Notes: generated from the sequence alone by a model not told the origin. A stretch of DNA of 64,000 nt from Natrialba swarupiae (GCF_008245225.1 NZ_VTAW01000019.1:1-64000), one strand, 5' to 3'; shown: positions 43,201 to 51,145, counted from the stretch's first letter. Numbers and translations are program-made.

Positions 43201-43505
43201 CCCGCCTCGATCGCCGCCGTCTGAGCGTCCGTATCCGCGACGGCGACGATCGGGACCGCTTTCGCGCCGTCGCGGATCTCGTCGAAGACCGATCCGTCGG
43301 CAGACGAGTCGAACTCGCAGACGACACACCGCACGTCGTCCGACTCGAGTCGGTCCCGTGCGCCGTCGGTCGACGGCTCGAGCCACACCGAATCGGCCCC
43401 CAGCGCCGATTCGAGGGCCGCGGCGGCGGCGGCGACCGCCGGCGAGTCGCCGACGACGAGAACCCCCGGGGTGCCGGCGGCGACGGCGGTGGCGTCGTCG
43501 CTCAC
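40284..43505 (-). CDS. Large Bat-family sensor-regulator (receiver-like, PAS, GAF, HTH_10)
   Basis: A 1073-residue cytoplasmic one-component regulator starting at GTG 43505. Order of domains: a receiver-like module (about 10-115, with degenerate phosphorylation site), a PAS domain (about 130-250, LLEYADVPLVVVTTDGTITYA), further PAS-like segments to about 480, a GAF-like region with two parts (about 480-830), the BAT domain (about 850-990), and a C-terminal HTH_10 (LSDRQLRTLETAYYSGFFEW then STGEEVAGVLGVSQPTFSRH). Such proteins sense oxygen, light or redox state in haloarchaea. The short repetitive KKPSGVTGEKSPD stretch near 755 is unusual. Confidence 0.88.
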   Translation of the reverse strand: MSDDATAVAAGTPGVLVVGDSPAVAAAAAALESALGADSVWLEPSTDGARDRLESDDVRCVVCEFDSSADGSVFDEIRDGAKAVPIVAVADTDAQTAAIEAGATDVVDPATPSPVAVTRVGNAVRGARLDEREPDRNYRRLLEYADVPLVVVTTDGTITYATPAVDRLGWTPDDLVRSALPGLVHPDDRDRVREVVSGVRDRPVGSTETVTCRLHTDDGAWTVVELTAVDRLEDPDVEGVITTITVAPEVGDETVETALEHVGDPLLVLGERWELVHWTDAAGRLLEGEPEPGTVLWSVLPDDVRELFADRLRESAATGDPVAFETSHPVFDAPLEVTAYPDDGGMSVVARESSGGDRSRADAETSLRTEANRLALLEDAIDGVVDGVAVLDGTTVELANASFRELADDDVLIGRSVDDLFDADLAARIRKRLESPLFRWMEPVSGDLAVGDGRAVDVFITPLDDDARAVCTVRDRRRSGATLRSSVLDAVCDLRRADTAVEIRRAVADAVLGGADAEFAAWYRVDDGVLEPAAVATTGSDDRLDLPAVAVDRTEIEPLLDAGEAIVSDGSTLEPLLERSGVRAERVFVLPVDNENLLLATTARPLGFASLEVDAVEPLADAASVALEALERRRRLRTIGRERDVYEALEGDSERLRAEVRAILAAETRDDLEQRVCEAVREVTPVGTSGSIGLVWIGRHDVGAETVTPSTWVGDGGEFLDSLSVPVDPDLGFVGRGGRSDVTGKKPSGVTGEKSPDTTAAEPSDATVAIDLERESNRRTGDGEPWREEPLEYGYRSALLTPIEYGEFRYGTLTAYGDRSGLFDDRVRSRCRHLATVAGHATVALERKRALLSESGVELELVVRDEDDPLLATAHHLETEITVGTVVPGSSGGSTVYCTTALDDADGDDGADSLAGVDSICRIGTDSGVELVVREETIADRIAEHGGALRSIEPAGDRTRLVVELPNTIAVRGFVRMLERSYRGVKLVARRERTGSDARRRSFDAELRDRLSDRQLRTLETAYYSGFFEWPRESTGEEVAGVLGVSQPTFSRHSRIAQRKLFELLFDERGDGE

Positions 43506-43944
43506 GGTCCGAACACCTCCTGAGAGAGCGACCACCCGCGCCTCGAGTCGAACCGGGTGTCCACGGTGGGGTTCGATTTCCTGCCCGCAGAGAAAATTAT
43601 CGTCACGGTACGATTCAGTAATCCTGGATTACGATCGGGGCCGAGATCGTTTCTCCGCCAATTAGCCCGCCTCTCCGCTCATCTGCTGTCAGTGGGAGGT
43701 TCGCCTCTTCGCTCATCGGCTGTCAGTGGGGTGTTCGCCTCTCCGCTCATCAGCTGTCAGTGGGAGGTTCGCCTCTCCCCCACCGACTCTCAGTCGGTGA
43801 TCGTCTCCACCGGCAGACCGTCAGTTCGGGGCCGTCTTCGGTCGGTCGGCCATCAGCCTGGGCTCCTCCCCCGCCGGTCCGCACGCTATTCGGTCAGCGG
43901 GCAAACGGTCGTCTGCAGCCGGTGGACGCACCTCGGGTGGCGGT
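43506..43944. other. 439-base gap with tandem repeats
   Basis: No gene is supported. It contains three 34-base repeats at 43672-43773 and lies upstream of the large Bat sensor and downstream of a Usp gene. The 5' part should hold the sensor's promoter (AT-rich GAAAATTATCG near 43592). Confidence 0.5.
43672..43773. repeat. 34-base tandem repeat, three copies
   Basis: Units at 43672, 43706 and 43740 begin TCTCCGCTCATCTGCTGTCA, differ at only a few positions, and end GTTCGCC. A fourth start (TCTCCCCCACCGAC) then diverges. There are no unique spacers, so this is not a CRISPR array. Each unit contains the self-complementary-like CTGTCAGTGG also seen in the 54-base repeats at 32875. Confidence 0.85.
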
Positions 43945-44367
43945 CTACGTCCCCTCCCTGACGGTTACCACGGGAACCGGCGCGTTTCGGACGACCTCCT
44001 CGGCGACGCTGCCGACGATCAGTTGGTCGAGCCCGCTCCGTCCGACCGTCCCGACGACGATCAGATCGGCACCGGAGGCCGTCGCGGCCTCGAGAATCTG
44101 CTCCTGTGGCACGCCGTGGCGAACCGTCGTCCGCACGTCGACCCCCTCGGCCGTCGCCGTCCGTTCGACCGTCTCGACGACGTCGATTGCTTCGCCTTCC
44201 GGGTCGGACCGCATCTTGTCCCGTTTTTCCGAACTGTGTGGTCCCTCCTCGGCGACCGAGAGCACGTGGAGCGTCGCATCGAGGCGATCCGCGAGCGCAA
44301 GCGCGTGGTCGGTCGCGCGTCGAGCACCGTCGCTCCCATCGGTGGCGAGCAGGAGATCTTGGTACAT
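43945..44367 (-). CDS. Universal stress protein (UspA family), ATP-binding type
   Basis: A 140-residue Usp protein (YQDLLLATDGSDGARRATDH) with a complete ATP signature, G-x2-G-x9-GS in GTVGRSGLDQLIVGSVAEE. The ATG at 44367 begins the conserved first strand; upstream in-frame codons overlap a broken zinc-ribbon gene. It is separate from the Usp group at the left end of the window. Confidence 0.92.
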   Translation of the reverse strand: MYQDLLLATDGSDGARRATDHALALADRLDATLHVLSVAEEGPHSSEKRDKMRSDPEGEAIDVVETVERTATAEGVDVRTTVRHGVPQEQILEAATASGADLIVVGTVGRSGLDQLIVGSVAEEVVRNAPVPVVTVREGT

Positions 44368-44447
44368 CACTGTTCGGACGTTCGGTCGACGGCCGAATAC
44401 GTCCCCGACTTGCCGGTGCTGGGGATACACGACACCCCCTCGACGAA

Positions 44448-44578
44448 TCAGAAGAAAACGGACCACCGGTGGCCGCAGTCGTCACGCTCGAACGTCCGCT
44501 CGAGCCCCGAATCAGTGACGTTTCGATCGACTTCCTCATCCGTCAACTCGAGACAGCTCGGACAGCGCGTTTGCTCAC
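44448..44578 (-). pseudogene. Zinc-ribbon microprotein broken by a 2-base insertion
   Basis: A GTG at 44578 reads VSKR; skipping two bases (one CG of a CGCGC run near 44568) opens a frame reading CPSCLELTDEEVDRNVTDSG, then LERTFERDDCGHRWSVFF and a TGA at 44448-44450. The conceptual 42-residue product is a small zinc ribbon of the CPxC...CGHxW type, though the first cysteine of the second pair appears to be replaced (DDCGH). A TATA-like TTCTTTATG lies 29 bases upstream of the GTG, as for a leaderless gene. The frame difference could be mutation or sequence error. Confidence 0.5.
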
Positions 44579-44736
44579 GTAAGACGGGATACGAGCTCTC
44601 GCGGCATAAAGAATTGTCAACGAACGTTGGATTAAGTGATGGTGTAATAGAATACTCGACGGACCGCCGTCTCGGACGGTCACCTGTCCGTCGATCCCTG
44701 TGGCAAGTCCCGTGGTCGCACTGGATAGCGTTCCGG
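44579..44736. other. Gap between the redox operon and the broken zinc-ribbon gene
   Basis: AT-rich bases (44600-44660) form the likely promoter of the minus-strand zinc-ribbon/Usp genes. No other gene is seen. Confidence 0.4.
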
Positions 44737-45417
44737 TCAGATCACGTCGAGGACGACGACCGCGAGGTAAAGCTGTCCGATGCCGGCGAGGATCATGACG
44801 ACACCGGCGAGGCGTTCCAAGTGATCGCTGTAGGCCATGATCTTGCCCGTGCTCGCGACCAGACCCATCCCGGTCGCGACGGTCAGCGAGACCATCAAAA
44901 GCGTGACGCTCCCGACGTAGGTTCCGACGACGAGCGCGGCCGTCGCCGGCGGATACGTGAGCGCGCTGGCGACGACCGCGCCGAACAGCGGGGCGACACA
45001 GCCCGCCGCGGCCAGCGCGTACCCCACGCCGAAGATCCCGAATCCGAAGACGCTCGAGCGCCGTTTCGGAAGCGCGACCGACAGCGACGGTGCTCGACCG
45101 AGTACGACCAGTACGCCGAAGATCAACAGGAGCGCACCGGCGATCGGTTCGAAGAGGACGACGTTCGAGATGGTCGAGTGGCCGACCCAGAACGCTAACC
45201 CGAATAGGGCGGCGAGGGTTACCAGGACGCCGCCGCCGGCGATCAGCCCGCGGGTGAGCGAGCCGCCGAGTGAGGCGTCCTCTCCTTCGGTTTGACTGAC
45301 GTAGAAGCCGACGTAGCCGGGCAACAGCGGGTACGCACACGGGGAGAAGAACGTCAGAAAACCGGCCTGGAGGGCGAACGCGAGCGTCAGAAGGAACGTC
45401 GTGTCCGCCCCGATCAT
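44737..45417 (-). CDS. ccdA: CcdA-type thiol-reducing membrane protein
   Basis: A 226-residue, six-helix membrane protein that carries electrons across the membrane to periplasmic-side thioredoxins. The two redox cysteines lie in TFFSPCAYPLLPGYVG (C27) and AAAGCVAPLFGAV, the arrangement of CcdA/DsbD-beta proteins. The ATG at 45417 overlaps the TGA of the upstream tlpA-like gene, so translation is coupled. With the TlpA-like and Sco proteins before it, it forms a three-gene unit for cytochrome c or copper-site assembly. Confidence 0.93.
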   Translation of the reverse strand: MIGADTTFLLTLAFALQAGFLTFFSPCAYPLLPGYVGFYVSQTEGEDASLGGSLTRGLIAGGGVLVTLAALFGLAFWVGHSTISNVVLFEPIAGALLLIFGVLVVLGRAPSLSVALPKRRSSVFGFGIFGVGYALAAAGCVAPLFGAVVASALTYPPATAALVVGTYVGSVTLLMVSLTVATGMGLVASTGKIMAYSDHLERLAGVVMILAGIGQLYLAVVVLDVI

Positions 45418-45974
45418 GGGTCCCGAGCCGCGAGTGCGTCCTCTATTCGGTCGACGAGTTCGTCGGCGGTCTTGACGCCGTCGTCGGACCAGCGGACCCG
45501 ACCGGAGGGATCGATCACGGCAGCGGTCGGATAGCCGCCGGCGAGGTAGCGCTCGGTCAGCTCCGCCGTCGGGTCGAGTCCGACCGTCCAGCTCCCGCCG
45601 TTGTCGTCCCACCACTCGACAAGTTCGTCCTCGGTGATCGAACCGGTCTCGCCCACCGTCTCGTTGGTGACCGACATGAAGAGGACGTCGTCACCGACTC
45701 GCTCGTACGCCTCGGCGAGAGCGGGCATCTGCTCGATACAGGGCGGACACCAGGTGCCGAAGATGTCGACGAACGTCGGGCGATCGGCGGCGGGGACGAG
45801 CACGTGACCGGCCTCGCTCCCCGGCGCGTCGACCGTCTCGATCTCGAGCGGGTCGCGTTCGACGTCCTCGCCGGTGAGTTCGTCGACCGACGGGACGCCG
45901 AACACCGCGAGGGCACCGGCACCGGCGACTACGCCTGCGCTCGCAACTCCGGCGATAGCTTCCCGTCGACGCAT
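45414..45974 (-). CDS. TlpA-family thioredoxin-like protein
   Basis: A 186-residue exported thiol-disulfide protein. The N-terminus (MRRREAIAGVASAGVVAGAG) has arginines and a hydrophobic stretch consistent with Tat export or a membrane anchor. The thioredoxin fold has the active site FGTWCPPC (C76, C79), and the cis-proline region GYPTAAVIDPSGRV. It would receive electrons from CcdA and reduce copper or heme-binding cysteines. It begins 2 bases after the sco stop. Confidence 0.93.
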   Translation of the reverse strand: MRRREAIAGVASAGVVAGAGALAVFGVPSVDELTGEDVERDPLEIETVDAPGSEAGHVLVPAADRPTFVDIFGTWCPPCIEQMPALAEAYERVGDDVLFMSVTNETVGETGSITEDELVEWWDDNGGSWTVGLDPTAELTERYLAGGYPTAAVIDPSGRVRWSDDGVKTADELVDRIEDALAARDP

Positions 45975-45976
45975 GG

Positions 45977-46723
45977 TTATCGTTGTGCGACCGTTCTGGC
46001 GTCCTCGACGATCGCCTCGACGCTCACTTCCTCGCGTTGCTGGACGGCGTTTGGATACGATCGCTCGACGATTCCGTCGTCGTTGACCAGCATGATCAGG
46101 TTGTAGTGGATAAACGTGTACTCGCCGTGGTCGTGGTCCTCGTGATCGGTACCGTGGTCCTCCTGACCGTGGTCGTCGAGCTCGTCGTCGTCTTCGACCC
46201 GTTCGATGTGCATGCCGAACGTGTCGTCGAGTAGCTGCTCGCCGTCCTCGTAGCTTTCGGGTCGCAGGAAGTGCCAGTTGTCGGCCTCGTGGTCGATCCC
46301 GCGCTCGCCGGCGTACTCCGCTAAGACTTCCGGCGTGTCCCGCTCGGGATCGAACGTCATCGCGAGCAGCGCGATGTCGTCCTCGTAATCGCGTTCGATC
46401 GCGTCCTCCTGGGTCCGGCGGAGACGCAAGAGCAACGCGGGACAGGCGCCGTCGGGACACGCCGTAAAGAAGTACGTCATCAGAAAGGCTCGCTCGCCCA
46501 CCATGTCCTCGAGCGATACGGTCTCTCCCGAGAGCGGATCCGGCAGGGAAAACGAGGGGAACTCGTCGCCGTGGGTTGGGTGGGAGGGGTCCCCGCGTGG
46601 TTCCTCGGGGGAGCCGAGTGCGGTTCGGCCGTCGCCGCCGACGAACCCGACGTTGTCGAGACAGCCGGCGATCCCCGCGACTCCTGTGGCCCCCGCCGCT
46701 CGGAGGTACGTTCGGCGTTCCAT
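45977..46723 (-). CDS. Sco1/SenC-family copper chaperone with His-rich insert
   Basis: A 248-residue lipoprotein (RRTYLRAAGATGVAGIAGC, lipobox C21) with a thioredoxin-like SCO fold. The copper motif reads TACPDGACP (C89, C94), that is C-x4-C, one residue longer than the classical C-x3-C. The conserved histidine is likely H206 in FIHYN, just after a histidine-rich loop (about 185-200: DHGQEDHGTDHEDHDHG). It would insert copper into the CuA site of a terminal oxidase, with redox help from TlpA and CcdA encoded next. Confidence 0.9.
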   Translation of the reverse strand: MERRTYLRAAGATGVAGIAGCLDNVGFVGGDGRTALGSPEEPRGDPSHPTHGDEFPSFSLPDPLSGETVSLEDMVGERAFLMTYFFTACPDGACPALLLRLRRTQEDAIERDYEDDIALLAMTFDPERDTPEVLAEYAGERGIDHEADNWHFLRPESYEDGEQLLDDTFGMHIERVEDDDELDDHGQEDHGTDHEDHDHGEYTFIHYNLIMLVNDDGIVERSYPNAVQQREEVSVEAIVEDARTVAQR

Positions 46724-46917
46724 ATCGGACGGTAGGGTGGAGCGATCAAAGGCTCGTTGGTTCGTGTTTCGAACTGAACGCGACCCTGAACGGCTCGGAC
46801 GTCCGGAATACTGACCGTGTGACGACCGGTCGGCCGCGAAACGGTGTCCGTTCGATCGTAAACCACGCCGTACGCTCGGCGAACGATTCGAAACGGATCC
46901 CCCACTCCCAGTACGGC

Positions 46918-46928
46918 TGGTATAACTA
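46918..46928 (+). promoter_or_regulatory. TATA box of the zinc-ribbon microprotein gene
   Basis: GGTATAACTAT is centred about 33 bases before the ATG at 46956, the spacing seen for leaderless haloarchaeal genes. Confidence 0.5.
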
Positions 46929-46955
46929 TCGGCCAACCTCGAGTAGCACGAGGAC

Positions 46956-47132
46956 ATGTCGAAGTCGAACCGTGGCGCGATGGACATCGGCTGTCCCGCG
47001 TGTGACGCGACCGTCAACACGTCCGTGCCGCCCGGCCCCGGTATCGTCGAGGAAAGCGACTCGAACCGACTGCGGGGAAGCGAAACCGTCTGTCGAAGCT
47101 GTGGCCACGAACTCGAGTTGTACTACTATTAA
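46956..47132 (+). CDS. Zinc-ribbon microprotein (58 residues)
   Basis: A 58-residue protein starting MSKSNRGAMDIGCPACDATV. Two cysteine pairs (CPAC and CRSC, the latter in CRSCGHELELYYY) form a typical zinc ribbon. A TATA-like GGTATAACTAT lies about 33 bases upstream of the ATG, supporting a leaderless gene. Haloarchaea encode many such tiny zinc-finger proteins with mostly unknown roles. The broken gene at 44448-44578 is a similar but distinct member. Confidence 0.8.
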   Translation: MSKSNRGAMDIGCPACDATVNTSVPPGPGIVEESDSNRLRGSETVCRSCGHELELYYY

Positions 47133-47317
47133 TCGGGCTGGGATCGACCCCTGCTCCGGCCGACACCCGGCGGTCGACCCCGCCCGAAACGAGAGCCGAT
47201 CGACCTATCGTCTCGTCGAACCCTCCACTGGTCCAGAACAGTACGGGGTACCTATTAGACCTCCATGCGGTTGCAGGCCACGAATCAACCCGTAGCGGCG
47301 CTGTGTTCTACCAGCGA

Positions 47318-48931
47318 ATGCGAGTTACCGACGAGCGATTGTCGTCGACGAACACGGATAACAGATCGATACGAACCGACGGAGGCGACCGGAGCCTGCG
47401 AACCGACCGCTCTCGGGAACCGAACTGTCCTGGGTCGTTGATCGTCGTCTCGAACCGCCAGCCCTACCGCCACGAGTACGACGAATCGGACGACGAGCGA
47501 TCGGTATCCGTCGACGAACCGACCGGCGGGCTGACCGCTGGTCTCGACCCCGTCTGCCAGCGAACGAACGGCACCTGGATCGCGTGGGGCGACGGCGACG
47601 CGGATTTCGACGTCGCCGACGACCGACACTGCGTCAGCGTTCCACCATCGTCCGGGGCGTACACGCTGCGCCGACTCGACCTCTCGGAAGACGCAGTCGA
47701 TTCGTACTACCGCGGGTTCAGCAACCGCGTCCTCTGGCCGCTCTGTCACGGGTTTACGGATCTCCTCGAGGAGCGGCCGAACGACTTCGAGTGGTATCGG
47801 TCGGTCAACGATCAGTTCGCGACCGCAGTCGCCGACCACGCCGACGACGACTCTGTCGTCTGGATTCAGGACTACCACTTTGCGCTCGCTCCGCGAACGA
47901 TCCGCGACTCGATCCCCAGTTCGGCGGCGGTCGCGCAGTTCTGGCACATTCCGTGGCCGACGCCGGAGACGTTCCGCGACTGCCCGGCGGCCGTCGGCAT
48001 CCTCGAGGGGCTTCTCGGGAACGACCTGCTCGGATTTCACGTCGATCGATACGCGAAAAACTTCCTCGAGTGTGTCGAGCGAGCGCTGCCGTCGGCGACG
48101 GTCGACCGGGACCGCCACACCGTTCGGTACGACGGCGAGGCCACGACGGTCGTCGCGACGCCGATGGGTGTCGACGCCAAGCGGTACGACCGGAACGCCC
48201 GGTCGGCCGATCCGTCACGACTGTCGTCGGTTTTCTCGACGAACGGCGTCTCGAGCGAGACCGTCCTCGGACTGGGCGTCGACCGGCTCGATTACACGAA
48301 GGGGATCCCCGAGCGACTCGCTGCACTCGAGCGGTTCTTCGAGCGGAATCCGCGCTGGCGCGGGTCGTTTACCTTCGTCCAGAAGGCGACCCCCTCACGA
48401 ACCGAGATACCGGCCTACCAGCGGTACGGCGAGTTCGTCCGAGACGAGGTCGAGCGGATCAACCGCCGGTTCGCCACCGAGGACTGGCGACCGATCGTCT
48501 ACACCGACTCGTACCTCGAGACGGAGACGCTCGCCGCGTTGTACCGGCGAGCGGAGGTGATGATCGTCAGCCCGCTCGTCGACGGCATGAACCTGGTCGC
48601 ACAGGAGTACGTTGCCTCGAGCAGCGACGCCGACGGAACGTTGCTGTTGAGCGATCGAACCGGGGCACACGAACGTCTCGGCTCCCACGCGTTTACGATC
48701 GATCCGACCGACGTCGACGGGTTCGCACGTCGGATCGACGACGCGCTCTCGACGCCCCGTCACGAGCGTCGTCGCCGGATGTCCGCCCTTCGTAACCGCG
48801 TTTTCGACCGGGACATCGGGTGGTGGATGGCCACCCAGTTCGACTGGATACGGCGCGTCCACGACGACCGACAGCACGAGGGCCACTCCGATCTCGATCC
48901 GGATTCTCCGGAGTACACGTCACCGATATAA
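47318..48931 (+). CDS. otsA: Trehalose-6-phosphate synthase
   Basis: A 537-residue glycosyltransferase family 20 enzyme that joins UDP- or GDP-glucose to glucose-6-phosphate. After a variable N-terminus (1-40), features include LIVVSNRQPY, GGLTAGLDPV, VVWIQDYHFALAPR, the GFHVDRYAKNFL region, and the donor-site LGVDRLDYTKGIPERLAA then SPLVDGMNLVAQEYVA. The ATG at 47318 is preferred to a GTG five codons earlier. Its stop lies 3 bases before otsB, so both form one operon making trehalose as osmolyte or stress protectant. Confidence 0.94.
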   Translation: MRVTDERLSSTNTDNRSIRTDGGDRSLRTDRSREPNCPGSLIVVSNRQPYRHEYDESDDERSVSVDEPTGGLTAGLDPVCQRTNGTWIAWGDGDADFDVADDRHCVSVPPSSGAYTLRRLDLSEDAVDSYYRGFSNRVLWPLCHGFTDLLEERPNDFEWYRSVNDQFATAVADHADDDSVVWIQDYHFALAPRTIRDSIPSSAAVAQFWHIPWPTPETFRDCPAAVGILEGLLGNDLLGFHVDRYAKNFLECVERALPSATVDRDRHTVRYDGEATTVVATPMGVDAKRYDRNARSADPSRLSSVFSTNGVSSETVLGLGVDRLDYTKGIPERLAALERFFERNPRWRGSFTFVQKATPSRTEIPAYQRYGEFVRDEVERINRRFATEDWRPIVYTDSYLETETLAALYRRAEVMIVSPLVDGMNLVAQEYVASSSDADGTLLLSDRTGAHERLGSHAFTIDPTDVDGFARRIDDALSTPRHERRRRMSALRNRVFDRDIGWWMATQFDWIRRVHDDRQHEGHSDLDPDSPEYTSPI

Positions 48932-48934
48932 TCC

Positions 48935-49828
48935 ATGACCGCCGAAACCCCGCCACGACGACTCGAGGTGGGACTGGTACAGATCCGGTCGGCACTGTCT
49001 GCAGCCTCGCGACTGCTAGTCTGTCTGGATTTCGACGGAACGCTCGCACCGATCGTCGACGACCCGGCGGATGCGACCCCGCTCGACCGAAACGAGGAGG
49101 CACTCGAGACGCTCGTCGCCGAACGGGCGGTCTCGACGGCTATCGTCAGCGGGCGTGCACTCGCCGACGTTCGAGGCCGCGTCGGCGAGTCGGACGCCTA
49201 CGCCGGCAATCACGGGCTCGAACTCCTTCGTAACGGCTCGCTCGCGGTCCACCCCGTCGCCAGCAAACGGGCCACGCTGGTCGGGGAGTCCTGCTCGGCG
49301 CTCGAGGCCGCCCTCGATTCGGTTCCCGGCGTCCGAATCGAGAACAAGCGACTGACCGCGACGGTTCACACGCGGGCCGTCCCCGATCCGCTCCGTCCGC
49401 TCGTTCGCCGACGGACGGCCGCAGTCGTCGACCGGCTCGGCGGCACTGACCTCGAGGTGTCACGGGGAAAACGGGTCCTCGAGATCGGTCCCGCGATCCC
49501 GTGGGGAAAAGGTAACGCCGTCGAGTTGACCGCGGCGGATCTCCCGCCCGAGACGGTCGTCGTCTACGTCGGTGACGACACAACCGACGAATCGGCGTTC
49601 CGGGCCGTCGGTCCCGACGGTATCGGGATCCGGGTCGGCGGTGAGGAGCCGTCGGCGGCCGACTGGCGGGTCCGCTCGCCGACGGAGGTCGCTTCGTTTC
49701 TGACGTGGCTGGGTTCGGCCGGCATCGGGTTGCTCAACGGGTCACTCGAGGACGAAGAAACCGGAACCATCCGTCCGCCGTCCGTGCAGACGGAACTGCC
49801 GAAATCGTCCGGAACGGCCGACGATTGA
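48935..49828 (+). CDS. otsB: Trehalose-6-phosphate phosphatase
   Basis: A 297-residue HAD-superfamily phosphatase that completes trehalose synthesis. Motif I is CLDFDGTLAPIVDDP, motif II includes TAIVSGRAL, and motif IV is VVYVGDDTTDESAF. GNHGLEL and the PWGKGNAVEL segment are typical of OtsB. An acidic tail of about 30 residues follows the domain. It directly follows otsA and is surely co-expressed with it. Confidence 0.94.
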   Translation: MTAETPPRRLEVGLVQIRSALSAASRLLVCLDFDGTLAPIVDDPADATPLDRNEEALETLVAERAVSTAIVSGRALADVRGRVGESDAYAGNHGLELLRNGSLAVHPVASKRATLVGESCSALEAALDSVPGVRIENKRLTATVHTRAVPDPLRPLVRRRTAAVVDRLGGTDLEVSRGKRVLEIGPAIPWGKGNAVELTAADLPPETVVVYVGDDTTDESAFRAVGPDGIGIRVGGEEPSAADWRVRSPTEVASFLTWLGSAGIGLLNGSLEDEETGTIRPPSVQTELPKSSGTADD

Positions 49829-49938
49829 GCGGCCTAGGGGGAGAATGCCGACGGAAACATCCGGTAGTAATTTTCCGCAAAGAGCCGAAAGTATTAGTTA
49901 CCACTGGAAATATAGAGTGCGTATGAGAGTGAACGAGT

Positions 49939-50295
49939 GTGAAATTACGACAGCCAACTGACTTCCTGATCCTCGACGCCCTGGAAGACAAGGGACGAAA
50001 CGTCGCAACGAACCTCTCCGCCCACACGGGCAAGAGCCGAAAGAATATCAACACCCGACTACCGGTCCTCGAGGACTACGGACTCGTCGAGAAGATCGGA
50101 CCCGCCGAACGGTCCGGCCTCTACGAGATCACGTCGCTCGGGAAGGCCGCACTCGTCTACCGGGACCAGTACGACGAGGTCGACGACTTCGAGTCGCTCA
50201 TCGAAGGGCCGAACGCGGCCGACGCGGAGGAAGCCGGTGGCGAGCAGGCGAGTTTCGCCCGCGGCGACGAAGACGAGGCGGAAGAAGACGACTAA
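49939..50295 (+). CDS. PhiH1-repressor-like winged-helix protein
   Basis: A 118-residue DNA-binding protein starting at GTG 49939 (VKLRQPTDFLILDALEDKGR). The winged helix covers residues 5-75: NVATNLSAHTGKSRKNINTR is the recognition region and YGLVEKIGPAERSGLYEITS the wing, as in haloarchaeal proteins related to the phage PhiH repressor. The C-terminal 35 residues are acidic and disordered. A TATA-like AAATATAG (49908-49915) is 27 bases upstream, supporting the GTG. No phage genes are nearby. Confidence 0.82.
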   Translation: MKLRQPTDFLILDALEDKGRNVATNLSAHTGKSRKNINTRLPVLEDYGLVEKIGPAERSGLYEITSLGKAALVYRDQYDEVDDFESLIEGPNAADAEEAGGEQASFARGDEDEAEEDD

Positions 50296-50359
50296 CTAAC
50301 CTCGACTGACCGACGTTCGGATTCGGCGTTGGTCCTATGGATGGAGACGGTAGCGTCCA

Positions 50360-51145
50360 CTACCGCCCACTCGAGTTCCGAAGTCGGACGCCGCCGCTGT
50401 AACTCGTCAGTTCGCGCCGTGCACACGTCGAAAACGCCAGACTGAGCTGTCGGCTCAGATCGCCCGGGTCGGGATAGCTCGTGCCACATCGCGAGCGGTC
50501 GTACGGGCTGTTCGAACTGAACGCGTACGTACTGAGCATCGGCGTCGACACGATCGCATCGCCGTACCGAAACGCGACGCCGTGGTCGTGGTGTAACCCC
50601 AGCGCGTGGCCGACCTCGTGGAGCAGAATCTGAATCGTCCGAGTGCGCGTCTGGAGCGGAACGATCCGGCGTTGGACGTCCCCCTCGGGTCCCGACCCGA
50701 CCAGTTTGTCGAACGGCTCGAGATCGGCGATGTGTCGCGCGCCGCCGACGGAGGCGACGTGTGGCAGGCCGTAGCCGGTCGGGGCTCGCTTCATCTGGCC
50801 GTCGGTCACGATCAGATTGACGTCGCCCGCGGGTTCGACGTCGCTCGAGCCAACGGTTCCCGATGCGAGCGCCAGCGGCCACTCTCCGCCGGTCGTGACG
50901 CGCGCACCGTCCTCGGTCGAGACCGACAGGACGCCGCCGAAGGAGGCTTCGAGCGACCAGAACTCGAACGTCATGAGTTCCTCGACGTACTCGAGGACGC
51001 GCTCGGCGACCCCGTCGTACGCGGCGGCCTCCTCCGAGAGCCAGAGTCGAAACTCGAGGGTCCGAACCGGATCACGCGTCGCGTACGCGAGCGTCCCGAG
51101 CGACCCGACCGACCCGATCGCTCCCAGGACGTGTCGGCGGTTCAC
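50360..51145 (-). CDS. Exported metzincin-type zinc metalloprotease
   Basis: A 261-residue secreted protease. The N-terminus (MNRRHVLGAIGSVGSLGTLA) looks like a short Tat signal without a lipobox. The zinc site is HEVGHALGLHHD (176-187), the extended HExxHxxGxxH motif of metzincins; a downstream methionine in VSTPMLSTYAF may be the Met-turn. Upstream it has the VNLIVTDGQMKRAPTGYGLP strand region. Likely an extracellular endopeptidase resembling archaemetzincin or M10-type enzymes; the substrate is unknown. Confidence 0.85.
   Translation of the reverse strand: MNRRHVLGAIGSVGSLGTLAYATRDPVRTLEFRLWLSEEAAAYDGVAERVLEYVEELMTFEFWSLEASFGGVLSVSTEDGARVTTGGEWPLALASGTVGSSDVEPAGDVNLIVTDGQMKRAPTGYGLPHVASVGGARHIADLEPFDKLVGSGPEGDVQRRIVPLQTRTRTIQILLHEVGHALGLHHDHGVAFRYGDAIVSTPMLSTYAFSSNSPYDRSRCGTSYPDPGDLSRQLSLAFSTCARRELTSYSGGVRLRNSSGR

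Noticed and set aside
43672-43773. CRISPR array
   Set aside because: Units follow each other directly without unique spacers and no cas genes are near.
49939-50295. Prophage marker
   Set aside because: The PhiH1-repressor-like gene is isolated, with no integrase, capsid or attachment-site repeats nearby; such regulators are common in haloarchaeal chromosomes.
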